Below are positions 1-9,683 of a DNA stretch of 64,000 nucleotides, one piece after another. Every line of letters begins with the position of its first letter. The first letter of the stretch is position 1. The notes below the pieces were generated by a model. The model saw only the letters and a program-made list of their open reading frames with translations, did not search any database and was not told where the DNA came from. Location of the stretch: NCBI GenBank assembly GCA_029212615.1, contig JARGPJ010000008.1, positions 1 through 64,000 of the forward strand, written 5' to 3'. Position numbers and translations under genes: made by a program. Source of the DNA: Verrucomicrobiales bacterium. GTDB lineage: Bacteria > Verrucomicrobiota > Verrucomicrobiia > Verrucomicrobiales > DEV007.

Positions 1-2
1 CG

Positions 3-92
3 GAGATCTACTTGCACGTCGCGATAGGGACGAACGGGCTGGGGGTACTGAGCCCTTTGGATTCGCCGGCGGGGGCTGAAGTGATGCGATGA
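3..92 (+). CDS. C-terminal fragment of an unidentified protein (runs in from the left)
   Basis: The third forward frame is open from the window edge to a TGA at 90-92 and would encode 29 residues ending AGAEVMR. It converges on the minus-strand gene that ends at 108, which is a normal layout for a gene end. Nothing in the short peptide identifies a family. It may be chance; the other two forward frames close earlier or within 80 bases. Confidence 0.35.
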   Translation, partial: EIYLHVAIGTNGLGVLSPLDSPAGAEVMR

Positions 93-107
93 GCTGTGCC
101 TGTGGTA

Positions 108-788
108 TCAAATCGAGGACTTCTTCTCATCTGGTGGATACAAGAAGCTCATATCGGGCCGTTCGGTGGCATAGAAGTGAACCCAAATGTAAGCGTGACT
201 GAACGCTGAAACGATCAGGGCCGCTGATGAGTTGAAGCCCACCGCAATGGCCCAGAATAAGAGGAATGCGTAAAGATACATTCCGTTGTTTGTGTAGCGA
301 AAGATACCTTTGTTCACCAGGGGCATGTTACGGTATCGCGGATCAAAATGATCGGCTCCTGCCGCCCGTGACATGCCGAAGTATCGTTTAACGCTAACCA
401 TCGCGTAGATTCCGGGAACGGCCGGAAGAAGCGTGAGGAAGACCCTCGGTAGAATATTCAGATGGAGGCTGGACCGGTCCAGCCAGGCGAGGGCGAGTAG
501 AGAAACAAAACGCCCCGAAAACAGAATGAAGAAAACGGCAAGGTAAGCTCTAAAACCGATCGACCTGCTCGTAAACGCTGATCGTAATTCGAGACGCCAG
601 GCCATCCATACGAAAAGCTGGTGAGCGATCGGAAATGCCACTGCTATCCAGAAAGCTCCCGGCGAGGGCTTCTTAAGGGAACACCATGCGATAGCGACGA
701 GGGCGAGCAGAACCACCAGGCACACGAAGTGTAATAGCTGCCCCGTCCAGATCCCGGGTGCCAGCTTCGAAGATTTTCTATTTCGCAT
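108..788 (-). CDS. integral membrane protein, probable PEMT/ICMT-type methyltransferase
   Basis: This 226-residue protein has about six hydrophobic segments. Its C-terminal third carries the pattern GIFRYTNNGMY, a further membrane segment and HFYATERPDM, which resembles the SAM-binding tail of the isoprenylcysteine carboxyl methyltransferase / phosphatidylethanolamine N-methyltransferase fold (Arg-Tyr, then His and Glu near the C-terminus). If correct it would methylate a lipid or prenylated substrate in the membrane. The substrate cannot be told from sequence. The start ATG is at 788; 433 bases without a gene separate it from recG, so it is probably transcribed alone. Confidence 0.55.
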   Translation of the reverse strand: MRNRKSSKLAPGIWTGQLLHFVCLVVLLALVAIAWCSLKKPSPGAFWIAVAFPIAHQLFVWMAWRLELRSAFTSRSIGFRAYLAVFFILFSGRFVSLLALAWLDRSSLHLNILPRVFLTLLPAVPGIYAMVSVKRYFGMSRAAGADHFDPRYRNMPLVNKGIFRYTNNGMYLYAFLLFWAIAVGFNSSAALIVSAFSHAYIWVHFYATERPDMSFLYPPDEKKSSI

Positions 789-1221
789 TCCGTTCCGGGT
801 GATTGTTGTCAGAGCTGTTCTTCTGATGGCTGATGATCAAGGAGGCAGGCCCGGCATCGCCACTCTCGCCGTGTTGGTCACTTGATGTTGCTTGAACGTG
901 ATGAACGAAAAACCATACCGCCTTGTAAAACATGTAGAACCACAGTTCGCTTTGTCCAGTGTCAGAGATGGCAAAGCGATAGCATACGACACCGTCACCT
1001 ATCTCGTTCCCATCAAACTGTCCTCAGCATTTTCAGACTTTTTTCGGCGGAAGGTGTTCACGTGTCCGCCCCGTTGTAGCTCCGCACGAATATCAGGCGA
1101 TCACTCATGATCGCTGCGGCTTGTTAACCGGGCTTGGTTAAATTGATCGTGACGGGCATCTGATCGCTGAGGGAGGACAATCGATCAATCGATAACCTGC
1201 GGGGCGGATTGCCTCGATGAC
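789..1221. other. 433-bp gap without a convincing gene
   Basis: The stretch lies between the start of the membrane methyltransferase gene and the end of recG, both on the minus strand. Two overlapping forward frames of 65 and 72 codons (882-1110) show no signal peptide, domain or ribosome binding site. No hairpin followed by a T-run is evident. It should hold the promoter of the minus-strand gene ending at 108. Confidence 0.5.
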
Positions 1222-3246
1222 TCAACCCTCCTGCGCTTCCGTGTCTGCGAGGAAGCGTTCGGCAATCGATTTGGCTGCTTCGACCAGCTTGGTGTCGCCG
1301 ATCAGCTCACTGAACTTCAGATCCGGGAGGCCGCTTTGTTGGGTTCCGAGGACTTCGCCGGAACCCCGTTGCCTGAGGTCTTCGTCAGCAATTTTAAATC
1401 CATCCCGAGTTTCTGTCAGGATATGAAGGCGCCCGGCTGCCCCCTCCACTTCAGGGTCGATCATGAGAACACAGAAGCTTTTGTGCTCCCCCCGTCCGAT
1501 GCGGCCCCGAAGTTGGTGGAGTTGAGCGAGCCCAAAGCGTTCGGCATTGTAGATCAGCATGACGTTGGCGTTGGGAACATCAACGCCGACTTCGATGACG
1601 GTAGTGGATACGAGGACGTTGGTGTCGCCGCTGCGAAATCGGGTCATGACTTCGTCTTTTTCTTCGGCGGAGAGACGACCATGGATAAGAGCGAGGTTTG
1701 TTTCAGGCAGGAGCTCCTGCCATTTTTCAAATTCGACGCTGGCGGCGCCGGCTTTTGATTTCTCCGACTCGTCAATGAGGGGGTAGACGATGTAAATTTG
1801 ACGTCCTTCGGCGAGCTGGTCTTTGAGAAAGCCCGCCGCCTGGCTTGTTTGCGTGGTCTTTCGTATGCCAGTGATGATCTTGCCGCGCCCGGGAGGAAGC
1901 TCATCGAGAATGGAGACGTCGAGGTCGCCGTAGAAGGCGAGCGCGAGGGTCCGTGGGATCGGGGTCGCAGTCATGACGAGGACATCGGGCGAATCGCCAC
2001 GCTGAATCAGAGCCTGTCGCTGGGCGACGCCGAATTTGTGTTGTTCATCAATCACGGCGAGGCCAAGGCCATTGGGAAAATCACTCTTGTCATGGATGAG
2101 CGCGTGGGTGCCGATGATGAGCGCTCCGTGATTCGGGGTGCCGCCGGAGAAGAGGGGCAGACCGCCACCGGCTTCCTTTGATCCTGTTTTGAGTTTCACC
2201 TCAATACCAAGTGGTTCAAACCATTGTTGAAAGGTCAAAAAGTGCTGCTCAGCAAGGATCTGGGTCGGCGCCATGAGGGCTGCATCGAATCCGGCTTCGA
2301 CCGCCATGAGGATGGCGCCTGCGGCGACAAGTGTTTTACCGGCGCCGACGTCACCCTGGAGAAGGCGCACCATGGGGTGCGGGGAGCTCATGTCCTCGCG
2401 GATTTCGGACATGGTGCGCAGCTGTGCCCCGGTCGGTTCGAAGGGGAGTTGCTCAAGGAAGGCTTTGAGGAGAAGCCGGTCGCGGAAGTGGACCTTGCCA
2501 CCGCGTGCACGATGTTCTGCTCTTCGTTTCTGAAGAATGAGTTGAAGCTGGGTGAACTCCTCCAGCGCGAGGTAGCGCTTTGCCGGTTCCAGTTCCGCGA
2601 GGGTCGCGGGGTAGTGAATGGCCTTGAGGGCCTCTGCTCTGGACAGGCCGGTGTCGGAGCTGCCGGGGGGAAGCCAGTCGGGAACATCGGAGGATTTGAT
2701 CTTGCTGAGAAGGCCGTAGATGAGAGCGCGAAGCGGCTTCTGAGAGACGCCGCTGACGAGTGGGTAGATCGGAACTATACGGCCCATGTGGGCATCAGCT
2801 GAGGCGGGATCATGATCAACAATCTCGAAGTCGGGCTGATCGATAACGAACCGTTTCCCGCTCACTTTCGGTTTGCCGTAGATCACGAGTTGGTGTCCGA
2901 CCGCAAGGATCTTGTGAATGTATGCCAGGTTGAACCAGCGCAGGACGATGCGGTTTCCGAGGAGGTCCGGTCCTGCTGCCGGTTCGACGGTCGCTTCAAA
3001 AAAGCGGCTCCCGCGGCCTTTTGCGAAGCGGCTTTGGCAGTCCGTCACTTCGACGTGGAGGCAGACGGCTGTCTCCATCGGGCTGTCGGGAAAAACATCG
3101 AAATGCGTTCTGTCTTCGTATCGCCTGGGGTAGTGTGCGAGGGCATCGCCAATCGTGACGAGGCCGAGTTTCTCGAATCCCTCCCGGGCTTTTTTGTCGA
3201 GCCGGATGAGGCCCGTTTCGTCGATCCGGGTATCGAGCGGGAGCAT
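1222..3246 (-). CDS. recG: ATP-dependent DNA helicase RecG
   Basis: RecG remodels stalled replication forks and Holliday junctions. The 674-residue product matches the family length (E. coli 693). After an N-terminal wedge/OB region (about 1-230) come helicase motifs: Walker A GDVGAGKT (298-305), DEQH (400-403), motif III TATPIPRT (426-433), motif V VIEVGVDVPNA (550-560) and motif VI QLRGRIGR (578-585). Motif II reads DEQHKFG where DEQHRFG is usual, a conservative change. Its ATG shares one base with the trkH stop (TGATG at 3244-3248), so translation is probably coupled to trkH. Confidence 0.97.
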   Translation of the reverse strand: MLPLDTRIDETGLIRLDKKAREGFEKLGLVTIGDALAHYPRRYEDRTHFDVFPDSPMETAVCLHVEVTDCQSRFAKGRGSRFFEATVEPAAGPDLLGNRIVLRWFNLAYIHKILAVGHQLVIYGKPKVSGKRFVIDQPDFEIVDHDPASADAHMGRIVPIYPLVSGVSQKPLRALIYGLLSKIKSSDVPDWLPPGSSDTGLSRAEALKAIHYPATLAELEPAKRYLALEEFTQLQLILQKRRAEHRARGGKVHFRDRLLLKAFLEQLPFEPTGAQLRTMSEIREDMSSPHPMVRLLQGDVGAGKTLVAAGAILMAVEAGFDAALMAPTQILAEQHFLTFQQWFEPLGIEVKLKTGSKEAGGGLPLFSGGTPNHGALIIGTHALIHDKSDFPNGLGLAVIDEQHKFGVAQRQALIQRGDSPDVLVMTATPIPRTLALAFYGDLDVSILDELPPGRGKIITGIRKTTQTSQAAGFLKDQLAEGRQIYIVYPLIDESEKSKAGAASVEFEKWQELLPETNLALIHGRLSAEEKDEVMTRFRSGDTNVLVSTTVIEVGVDVPNANVMLIYNAERFGLAQLHQLRGRIGRGEHKSFCVLMIDPEVEGAAGRLHILTETRDGFKIADEDLRQRGSGEVLGTQQSGLPDLKFSELIGDTKLVEAAKSIAERFLADTEAQEG

Positions 3247-4730
3247 CAGTATTTCTTCCAGAGGGATGGGACGAAAAGCACGAGCAGGGCGAAAAACTCG
3301 AGTCGTCCAAGGATCATGAGAAAACTCAGGACCATTTTCGTGGCAGGATTGAGAAACCCGAAATTCTCGGTTGGACCAACCGCTTCAAATCCCGGGCCGA
3401 TGTTAAAGAGGGTCGCAAAGACGCAGCCGATCGTGGAGATCATGTTCAGGTCCGGCTCGAGCAGGGAGACGACGACGCAGGCCGCGCCGGAGATGACAAA
3501 GCCGAGGGCGATGAAGAAGGAGGTCGTGGTCAGAGCCCGTTCATCGGGGGCGATCCCGTTCAGTCGAATCCGGAACACCCGGGTGGGCCGAAAGGAACGC
3601 ACCAGTTCCCGCTGCGCGGTCTTCAGGTAGAGGATGACGCGATTCATCTTGATCCCGCCGGCGGTCGATCCGGCGCAACCGCCGATGAGCATGAGTAACA
3701 TGAGCAGGATCTGGGAAAAGAGAGGCCATTTGGAGTAGTCGGAGACACCGAACCCGGTGGTCGAGCTGATCGAGATGACATTGAAGAAGCCATCGCGCAG
3801 GGCCTGGCGATACCCGAAGTGAGTTGAGGCAAGCATGAGGTCGAGTGCGATCGCAAGGATCGCCACGAGAACGAGGATGAGGTAATATTTTGCCTCCTCC
3901 TCTTTTCGAAGTCGCTTCCAGTTTCCGGTCACGACAAAGACGTAGAGCATGAACCCGATCGAGGAGAGAAACATGAAGAGGCCGATCCATATCTCGATAC
4001 CAAGGTCCTGATAGTGGCCGATACTCAAATTCATGGGGCTGAATCCTCCGGTGGCGATGGTGCACATCGCGTGACAAACCGCTTCGAATTCGGGCATTCC
4101 GAGGAGGATGAGTCCAATCGTGCAGACGACGGTGAGGATTAGGTAAACCTTGAGAAGAGCGAAGGCGACGTCGCGAATCCGGGAGGTGCGGGAGTCGGAT
4201 ATATTCAAGCTCGATTCCTGGGCGATGAGCGATTTACTCCCTGCGCCGAGGAACGAAAGGACCGCGACAAAAACCACGAGGATACCGATTCCTCCGAGCC
4301 ATTGAGTCACGGAGCGCCAGAGCAGGATAGCCCGGGGGAAAGATTCGATATCCGACATGATACTTGAACCGGTCGTGGTGAATCCGGAGACGGACTCGAA
4401 GAAGGCATCGAAAAACCCAAGGCCCTGAGTGCAGAGGAGGTAGGGGAGCATGCCGAGGAAGCTGACCTCGATCCAGCTCAGGCCAACGATGAGGATGGCC
4501 TCGCGACGAAGCACTTCCGGTTTCCCCCCGAGGCCGAGGAGAAAAAGGAGGAGACCGACGCCAATTGAGATGAGCATGGATTTTCCCATGGCCTCATGGG
4601 CGTAGTTTTCGAGGGTGGTTTGAAAGCCCTGTTCCATATCCCACCAGGCGAATCCCCAGCAGAATCCCATCGTGACTCCGATGAGAACGGCGAGAAGCCC
4701 GAGGATCTTAAAGACGATACGAAAATTCAT
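3246..4730 (-). CDS. trkH: potassium uptake channel subunit TrkH
   Basis: The 494-residue membrane protein is the K+-conducting part of the Trk/Ktr system in the inner membrane. The four selectivity-filter loops of the SKT superfamily are visible in order: FTTTGSS, ATGGFS, STTGFG and NIGPGF, each with the key glycine. Eight or more hydrophobic helices surround them. It overlaps trkA upstream and recG downstream by one base each (TGATG), so all three should be made from one transcript. The partner TrkA supplies the nucleotide-binding gate. Confidence 0.96.
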   Translation of the reverse strand: MNFRIVFKILGLLAVLIGVTMGFCWGFAWWDMEQGFQTTLENYAHEAMGKSMLISIGVGLLLFLLGLGGKPEVLRREAILIVGLSWIEVSFLGMLPYLLCTQGLGFFDAFFESVSGFTTTGSSIMSDIESFPRAILLWRSVTQWLGGIGILVVFVAVLSFLGAGSKSLIAQESSLNISDSRTSRIRDVAFALLKVYLILTVVCTIGLILLGMPEFEAVCHAMCTIATGGFSPMNLSIGHYQDLGIEIWIGLFMFLSSIGFMLYVFVVTGNWKRLRKEEEAKYYLILVLVAILAIALDLMLASTHFGYRQALRDGFFNVISISSTTGFGVSDYSKWPLFSQILLMLLMLIGGCAGSTAGGIKMNRVILYLKTAQRELVRSFRPTRVFRIRLNGIAPDERALTTTSFFIALGFVISGAACVVVSLLEPDLNMISTIGCVFATLFNIGPGFEAVGPTENFGFLNPATKMVLSFLMILGRLEFFALLVLFVPSLWKKY

Positions 4731-6079
4731 CAGGGAGCGACGAGCTTCAGAAATTCGCGTTTTGCCTTTGGTTTCACCAATGCATAAAGGCTGTCCTCTA
4801 CGTTGATGACATCATCCGCCGTTGGGACTTCCCCGCGGACGCCGTGGAGCTGGGCGACGAGGACGCAATCGGTGGGCCATTTGATTTCGCGGACTGTCTT
4901 GCCGAGAGTGGATGAATCATCATGAACGGTCGCTTCAATGAGTTCGACACCCTCGAGCTTCTGCAGAAGGTGAAAGCGATCGGAAGTGATAAAGCGGGCG
5001 AGGTCTTTTCGGGTCGCCTCGCGTGGACTGACCGCTGCAAGGATCCCCATCTTTTCCCCGAAGCCGGTCATGGCGTCGGCGTAGTCGGCGCGGTGGATGA
5101 GAGGAAGGCAGTATTTGGCGCCGAGGCTGTGGGCCTGGAGGCAGGTCATGACGTTGTCTTCGTCGACGCCGGTGACGGCAATGAAAAAATCAGCTTCGCC
5201 GATCCGTTCCTCTTTCATCTCGGCGATTGAGGTCGCATCGGCGTTCAGAATCGTGACATTGGTGAGCAGGTCACTCAACTCCTGACAGCGTTCCGCATCC
5301 TGTTCGAAGATACGGACACGGCAGTTCCAACTCTCGAGGGACTGGGCGAGAGAAAATCCATACTCCCCTCCACCGAAAATGACGATATTGCTCTGTGAGT
5401 CCCTGCTGGACTTGTTCCGTAGCCGGAGCACGGTCTCATGTAGTTTGGCCGGTTCACCGAACAAAGTGACCAGGTCATCTGACATGATGATCTCGGACGC
5501 GGAAGGGACAATTGTTTCCTTGCCCCGCGTGATCGCCCCGACGCGGATGCGGGCGGGGAAATCGATATCCATGAGTGCTTTCCCGCAGAGTTTGCTGTCG
5601 GCATTCACCTGCACCTGCTGAATCTCGACATGGCCACGTGCGATCTCCTCGACCATCGCGGATTGAGGATTGCGGACGTATTTGGCCAGTTCAATCGAGG
5701 CAAGTCGCTCCGGACTGAAAAGGTAGTCGATCCCGAAGTGTTCCCCGTAATCGAGGAAGAGGGACTCGCGCTGGATCCCGGGATGAACACGGCAAATTGA
5801 CTTGGCGGCACCGAGTTGTTTCGCGACCGAGGCGGAAACGAGGTTGATGTTATTGTCGCTCGTGAGAGAGAGAAAGAGATCGCAGTCCGATACGCCCGCT
5901 TCGATGAGGACGCTGATGGAGGTGCCGTCAGCAACCATGACGCGGGCATCGATGCGACTGTTCAGCTCGGTGGCGACAGACTCGTTCGCTTCAATGACAA
6001 CGATCGAGTGGCTTTCCGAGGCGAGGCTGAGCGCGATGTGGGTGCCGATTTCCCCGGCTCCGACGATGATAATATTCAT
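4730..6079 (-). CDS. trkA: Trk system NAD-binding regulatory subunit TrkA
   Basis: The cytoplasmic 449-residue protein has the two tandem RCK (TrkA-N plus TrkA-C) units typical of full-length TrkA. The first begins with IIIVGAGEIG (residues 3-12), the second with NIVIFGGGEYG near residue 231, both Rossmann glycine loops. It binds NAD(H) or ATP and gates TrkH, which follows immediately with a one-base TGATG overlap. It is the first gene of the trkA-trkH-recG run; the lpxL-like gene ends 72 bases upstream and may share the transcript. Confidence 0.96.
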   Translation of the reverse strand: MNIIIVGAGEIGTHIALSLASESHSIVVIEANESVATELNSRIDARVMVADGTSISVLIEAGVSDCDLFLSLTSDNNINLVSASVAKQLGAAKSICRVHPGIQRESLFLDYGEHFGIDYLFSPERLASIELAKYVRNPQSAMVEEIARGHVEIQQVQVNADSKLCGKALMDIDFPARIRVGAITRGKETIVPSASEIIMSDDLVTLFGEPAKLHETVLRLRNKSSRDSQSNIVIFGGGEYGFSLAQSLESWNCRVRIFEQDAERCQELSDLLTNVTILNADATSIAEMKEERIGEADFFIAVTGVDEDNVMTCLQAHSLGAKYCLPLIHRADYADAMTGFGEKMGILAAVSPREATRKDLARFITSDRFHLLQKLEGVELIEATVHDDSSTLGKTVREIKWPTDCVLVAQLHGVRGEVPTADDVINVEDSLYALVKPKAKREFLKLVAP

Positions 6080-6151
6080 ACGGGCAGAATCGATTTTACC
6101 CTAAACGCGACGGGAAGGGTTTCAATGATCGAAAAACACGACTGGAAAGGG

Positions 6152-7117
6152 TTAAATGCCGACCCGCTCACGGACCTGGTCGAATTTTTCATTCGATCTC
6201 GCATAGGAAGGGTAGTGGGCTTCTTCACCGGTGGGGAGGTAGCGGAAATGTTTATACATCCAGAGCCAGGGGGCGGGATTCTCACGGATGATCGGCTCGA
6301 AAACATCCCAGCAAGCCTGGGCGATGGTCTGGTCGGTATCGTCAGGGCCGAAGGTCAGCTTTTTGAATCCACGGATGAGGTAGGTGCCATCCGGTTTTGG
6401 AATGCAGATACCGGGAATGACAGGGAGTCCGGTGCGCTTCATGAGCTCGGCATGGATCGCGGTGACGCAGGTCATTTTGCCGAAGCACTCGATGATCGTC
6501 GCGGGTTTTGACGGTTTGATCGTGAGGTCGGTGAGAAATGCGGCGTGTCCTCCTGCTTTGAGGTTCCGAAGCAATTTCCGAATCGCGCCGCGCTGAGAAA
6601 TGACCTCGTGCCCCGAGATCTCGCGGTTCTTCTTGTAGATGTCGGTGAGGCTCTGGTTCTTAAAATCCTGAGCAATGATGGTGAACTTGTAGTCCCGGAA
6701 CCCCATCATGAGGGCGATCCACTCGAAATTTCCGTAGTGTGGCGTCACCCAGATCGCCCCGGTCTGGAGGGCCGCGTCAACGGCCTCCTGATCATCGATC
6801 TGGACGTCACAATATTTTTCGTAGTTGTCCGGGGTAAGTCGGCGGCTCCAGAACTGATCGATCACGGTCTGGGCGAAGGAGCGATAGGAGTCTTTGGCAA
6901 GCTGACGAATTTCGGATTCATTCTTTTCTGCTCCGAAGATCAGAGTCAGATTTTCAATCGCGGTGGTGCGTCCACGTTTGTCCGCAAGGAAGGCGATGCT
7001 TCCGAGGAGTCGGCTCAGTCCGTGGGCGGCGCGGCGCGGGAGCAGGGGAATCGCAAAATAGAGCCAGGCGAGACCCAGCCATTCGGCTTTGTAGCGTAAC
7101 TTTTTCCAAACAGACAT
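6152..7117 (-). CDS. lipid A biosynthesis acyltransferase, LpxL/HtrB family
   Basis: The 321-residue protein belongs to the LABLAT branch of membrane acyltransferases, which add secondary acyl chains to Kdo2-lipid A at the inner membrane. The catalytic HX4(D/E) motif is HYGNFE (127-132). An N-terminal hydrophobic segment (about 12-28) and the charged patch around FLADKRGR are also family features. A conserved LTDLTIKPS segment near residue 195 fits the second substrate region. Which acyl position it serves (lauroyl or myristoyl type) cannot be told. Its presence argues for an LPS-bearing outer membrane. Confidence 0.88.
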   Translation of the reverse strand: MSVWKKLRYKAEWLGLAWLYFAIPLLPRRAAHGLSRLLGSIAFLADKRGRTTAIENLTLIFGAEKNESEIRQLAKDSYRSFAQTVIDQFWSRRLTPDNYEKYCDVQIDDQEAVDAALQTGAIWVTPHYGNFEWIALMMGFRDYKFTIIAQDFKNQSLTDIYKKNREISGHEVISQRGAIRKLLRNLKAGGHAAFLTDLTIKPSKPATIIECFGKMTCVTAIHAELMKRTGLPVIPGICIPKPDGTYLIRGFKKLTFGPDDTDQTIAQACWDVFEPIIRENPAPWLWMYKHFRYLPTGEEAHYPSYARSNEKFDQVRERVGI

Positions 7118-7251
7118 AGTGACGCGGAAGTTCGTCGATTGCGTGGCGGGTGCAACTGACGATGCAGGAGCGGGAAGCGCCTGTGCCGGAGCCTAATCCG
7201 GAAAATGTTTCAGCTGGCCTGCGAGTTTCAGTTTAGAACGTCACGAGGGAT

Positions 7252-9510
7252 CTACGAGGCTTGCAAGTTGATCCTGAGGCGTTCACGACGTCGATATAAA
7301 AAAGCACAGCCCAGAAGGAGGGCGAGCCCCAGCCAGGTGCCAGGTTCGGGGATTGCAGTCAGCGTAATGGCTGAGCCATCGTTATAGTCGATCATGTAGG
7401 TGCCCCCACCAATTGTATGGAGCGAGTCATCGGCCCATCCATTGAAGGTTGCGTTCGCCGTTAATGTTCCGTAGGTGGCGATCGTGAACTTGTCACCGAA
7501 GGTGTATGTTCCAAGATCATTTATCTGGATCGTCGACCCTGTGATGTCCAGGTTGCCTGAGACGACGATGCGGTCAGATGTCCCTGAATTACCGGATCCG
7601 CCGATAAGGTCGACAAGCCAGGTGGATCCGGATTCCGCAGTGAGATTCGTGGTGCCGGTATCAGGTGCAAAAGTCAACGTGCCGACATTACCGTTCGTCC
7701 CACCGCTCAGGGTGGACCCTGAATGGACGGTAGTGTTGCCACCAATGGTCCCGCTTCCACCCAGAGTCGCATTGTTGGTGGCGCCATCGCCCACTGTGAC
7801 CACTCCCGTCGCAGCGGTCTGGTCTCCATTCACGAGCAGTGTGCCTCCGGTGACGATGGTTTCGGATTTATAGGTGTTGTCTTCTGTGAAGATGACGGTG
7901 CCGTTGGATGTGCTCCCTGCGGTGTCTCCCGTTCGCCGCCCGTTGATGTTGATTGGCATGTTTGCAGTGCCGGTACCATCGAAAATCAGCCCGCTAAGGG
8001 TGAGGGTGTCAGTGTCATAGGCTCTGACGATGAGCTGGCTGACGCCGTCGTTTTCCCGGAGTTGAATGCTTCCACTGACCGTTCCGATTCCATTGGCTCC
8101 GCCGGAGTCTTGCAGTTCAAACATTTTATTATCGCCGCCATTTGCCGCTACAATTGCCTGCGAAAGCGTTACTCCGTTCGCGATCGACAGGATGGTGTTG
8201 TCTTGAATGAGTCTGAAATTGCCGCTGAAGTCTGTGAGGTTGGAGGTGGCGGCTATCTGAACCTCACCGGTCCCGATATTAAGATCTCCGCCGTCACCGG
8301 TTTTGACTGTCCCGCTGATTTTGATGAGGCGATCGTCTGTGCCGGGTTTGAGGTCACTGTCCGCATCCAGAGTGATCGTGCCGGTGAGGTCGGTGACGCT
8401 GCCCGCTCCGTAGCCGGTTTGAATAGTGCCCCCGTTTAGATCGATATTATTTGCGATGGTTCGTGTTGAGTTCCCGGCAATATTTCCCCGAAGAATGCCG
8501 TCCGTGTTCAGGGTGACTTTAGCTGTGCCCAGGGCGCTGTCGTTTAGGAGGAAAATTGCTCCGTCATTGATCTCCCAGTTTGCGATCGATTCGCCGCTCT
8601 GGTCACCGGCGATGAGGATGGTTGCATTGCCTTCTTTGGTGATGGTGATGTTAGTGCCACTTACCTTGAAGCCGTCGTCCAGGTCGAAGCGGCCCGAGCC
8701 GCCGAGGGTGACATTACCGGTGAAGATAAGTTCATCAGCAAAGGCGTCCCGTGCGTCTTCGGTGCCGTTGTTGACGAGGGCACCAAGGCCGTCGACACCG
8801 CTACCTTCGATGCTGATGCTGCCGGTGCCGTAGCCTTTTAAACTGGCGCCGGCCGCCAGGGCATTGAGGTCAAAGGTGCCGCCGCTTTCCACCGTGAGCG
8901 TGTTGGCTGCTGCTCCCAGTGAGCTGAGGTTGCCATCGGTGTCATCTCCGTTTCTAAGCGTTGCTCCATTTTTAATCACAATATTACCGGTAAAATCGTT
9001 GGTCACGCCACCGCCTCCCAGTGTCAGGGTGCCGGTGCCATCGTGGGTGATATTGGTAGATCCGGTAATCTTTGCGTCGATGGTGATATTACCCGTGCTG
9101 GTGCCGTTGATCGAGATTCCACCGGTGGCTGAAATCGTTTCGCTATCAGCAACGAGGTCATTGAAGGTGTAATCTTCGGTATTCTCGAAGGTGATGCTTC
9201 CCGTGGCAACGGAGGTGTTCAGGGTAACCGTGTTCGGACCGCCGCCTGCCGGATCATCGCCGAAAGTTACATCGTCGCCATCTGAGTAGGTGGTGTCGTC
9301 CCCAATCCAGTTGTCGGTTGTTGCATCCCAGGAAGTTGAACTGGTCGCATCCCAGTCAATCGAGTCCTGTGCTCGAGTTTCCTGTGCCGGGAGGGCCAGG
9401 GCGAAGAACATCACGGTCGGGAGAACATTCCAAGAGAGTGTTTGGAAGAAGGATCCGAACTGGTCGCGGGATTGATTCCGGCTACTGCCGGAGGAGCGAA
9501 AGAAAATCAT
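7252..9510 (-). CDS. secreted beta-repeat protein with PEP-CTERM anchor
   Basis: About 752 residues of Gly/Thr/Asn-rich beta-helical repeats of the autotransporter-associated type, for example GTLTLGGGGVTNDFTGN and TVGDGATNNATLGGSGTIGG. The N-terminus has a long signal sequence ending near PAQETRAQ. The C-terminus has the PEP-CTERM sorting signal: PEP, a hydrophobic helix (LGLALLLGCAFLY) and RRR. No autotransporter barrel follows, so export and processing should go through an exosortase, encoded elsewhere. An upstream GTG at 9564 is in frame, but the ATG at 9510 gives a more normal signal peptide. Likely a surface or extracellular matrix protein. Confidence 0.88.
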   Translation of the reverse strand: MIFFRSSGSSRNQSRDQFGSFFQTLSWNVLPTVMFFALALPAQETRAQDSIDWDATSSTSWDATTDNWIGDDTTYSDGDDVTFGDDPAGGGPNTVTLNTSVATGSITFENTEDYTFNDLVADSETISATGGISINGTSTGNITIDAKITGSTNITHDGTGTLTLGGGGVTNDFTGNIVIKNGATLRNGDDTDGNLSSLGAAANTLTVESGGTFDLNALAAGASLKGYGTGSISIEGSGVDGLGALVNNGTEDARDAFADELIFTGNVTLGGSGRFDLDDGFKVSGTNITITKEGNATILIAGDQSGESIANWEINDGAIFLLNDSALGTAKVTLNTDGILRGNIAGNSTRTIANNIDLNGGTIQTGYGAGSVTDLTGTITLDADSDLKPGTDDRLIKISGTVKTGDGGDLNIGTGEVQIAATSNLTDFSGNFRLIQDNTILSIANGVTLSQAIVAANGGDNKMFELQDSGGANGIGTVSGSIQLRENDGVSQLIVRAYDTDTLTLSGLIFDGTGTANMPININGRRTGDTAGSTSNGTVIFTEDNTYKSETIVTGGTLLVNGDQTAATGVVTVGDGATNNATLGGSGTIGGNTTVHSGSTLSGGTNGNVGTLTFAPDTGTTNLTAESGSTWLVDLIGGSGNSGTSDRIVVSGNLDITGSTIQINDLGTYTFGDKFTIATYGTLTANATFNGWADDSLHTIGGGTYMIDYNDGSAITLTAIPEPGTWLGLALLLGCAFLYRRRERLRINLQAS

Positions 9511-9683
9511 TGTCGGCTGTTCTGTTTGTTTCGGATGCAGGCGGCGAGCTGACTCCGAACGCACCTTAGATAACCATGAAGCTTCTCATTGTCAATTGAG
9601 CTCTCCCGGGGCAGAAGCAGCGCTTTTTCCGTAGAGGTATTGTCCGCTTCTTTGCTTCGTATTATGCCTTATTGTTCATCGTC

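Noticed and set aside
882-1110. Two overlapping forward frames of 65 and 72 codons in the gap before recG
   Set aside because: No ribosome binding site, domain or signal peptide, and each frame overlaps the other; the longer one starts with TTG.
2812-3630. 272-codon forward frame opposite the recG-trkH junction
   Set aside because: It spans the reverse complement of two well-supported genes and has no domain.
7155-7200. REP-like GCAGGAGCGGG sequence before the beta-repeat gene
   Set aside because: The motif also occurs by chance within coding sequence near 33103 and the surrounding bases do not form a clean stem here.
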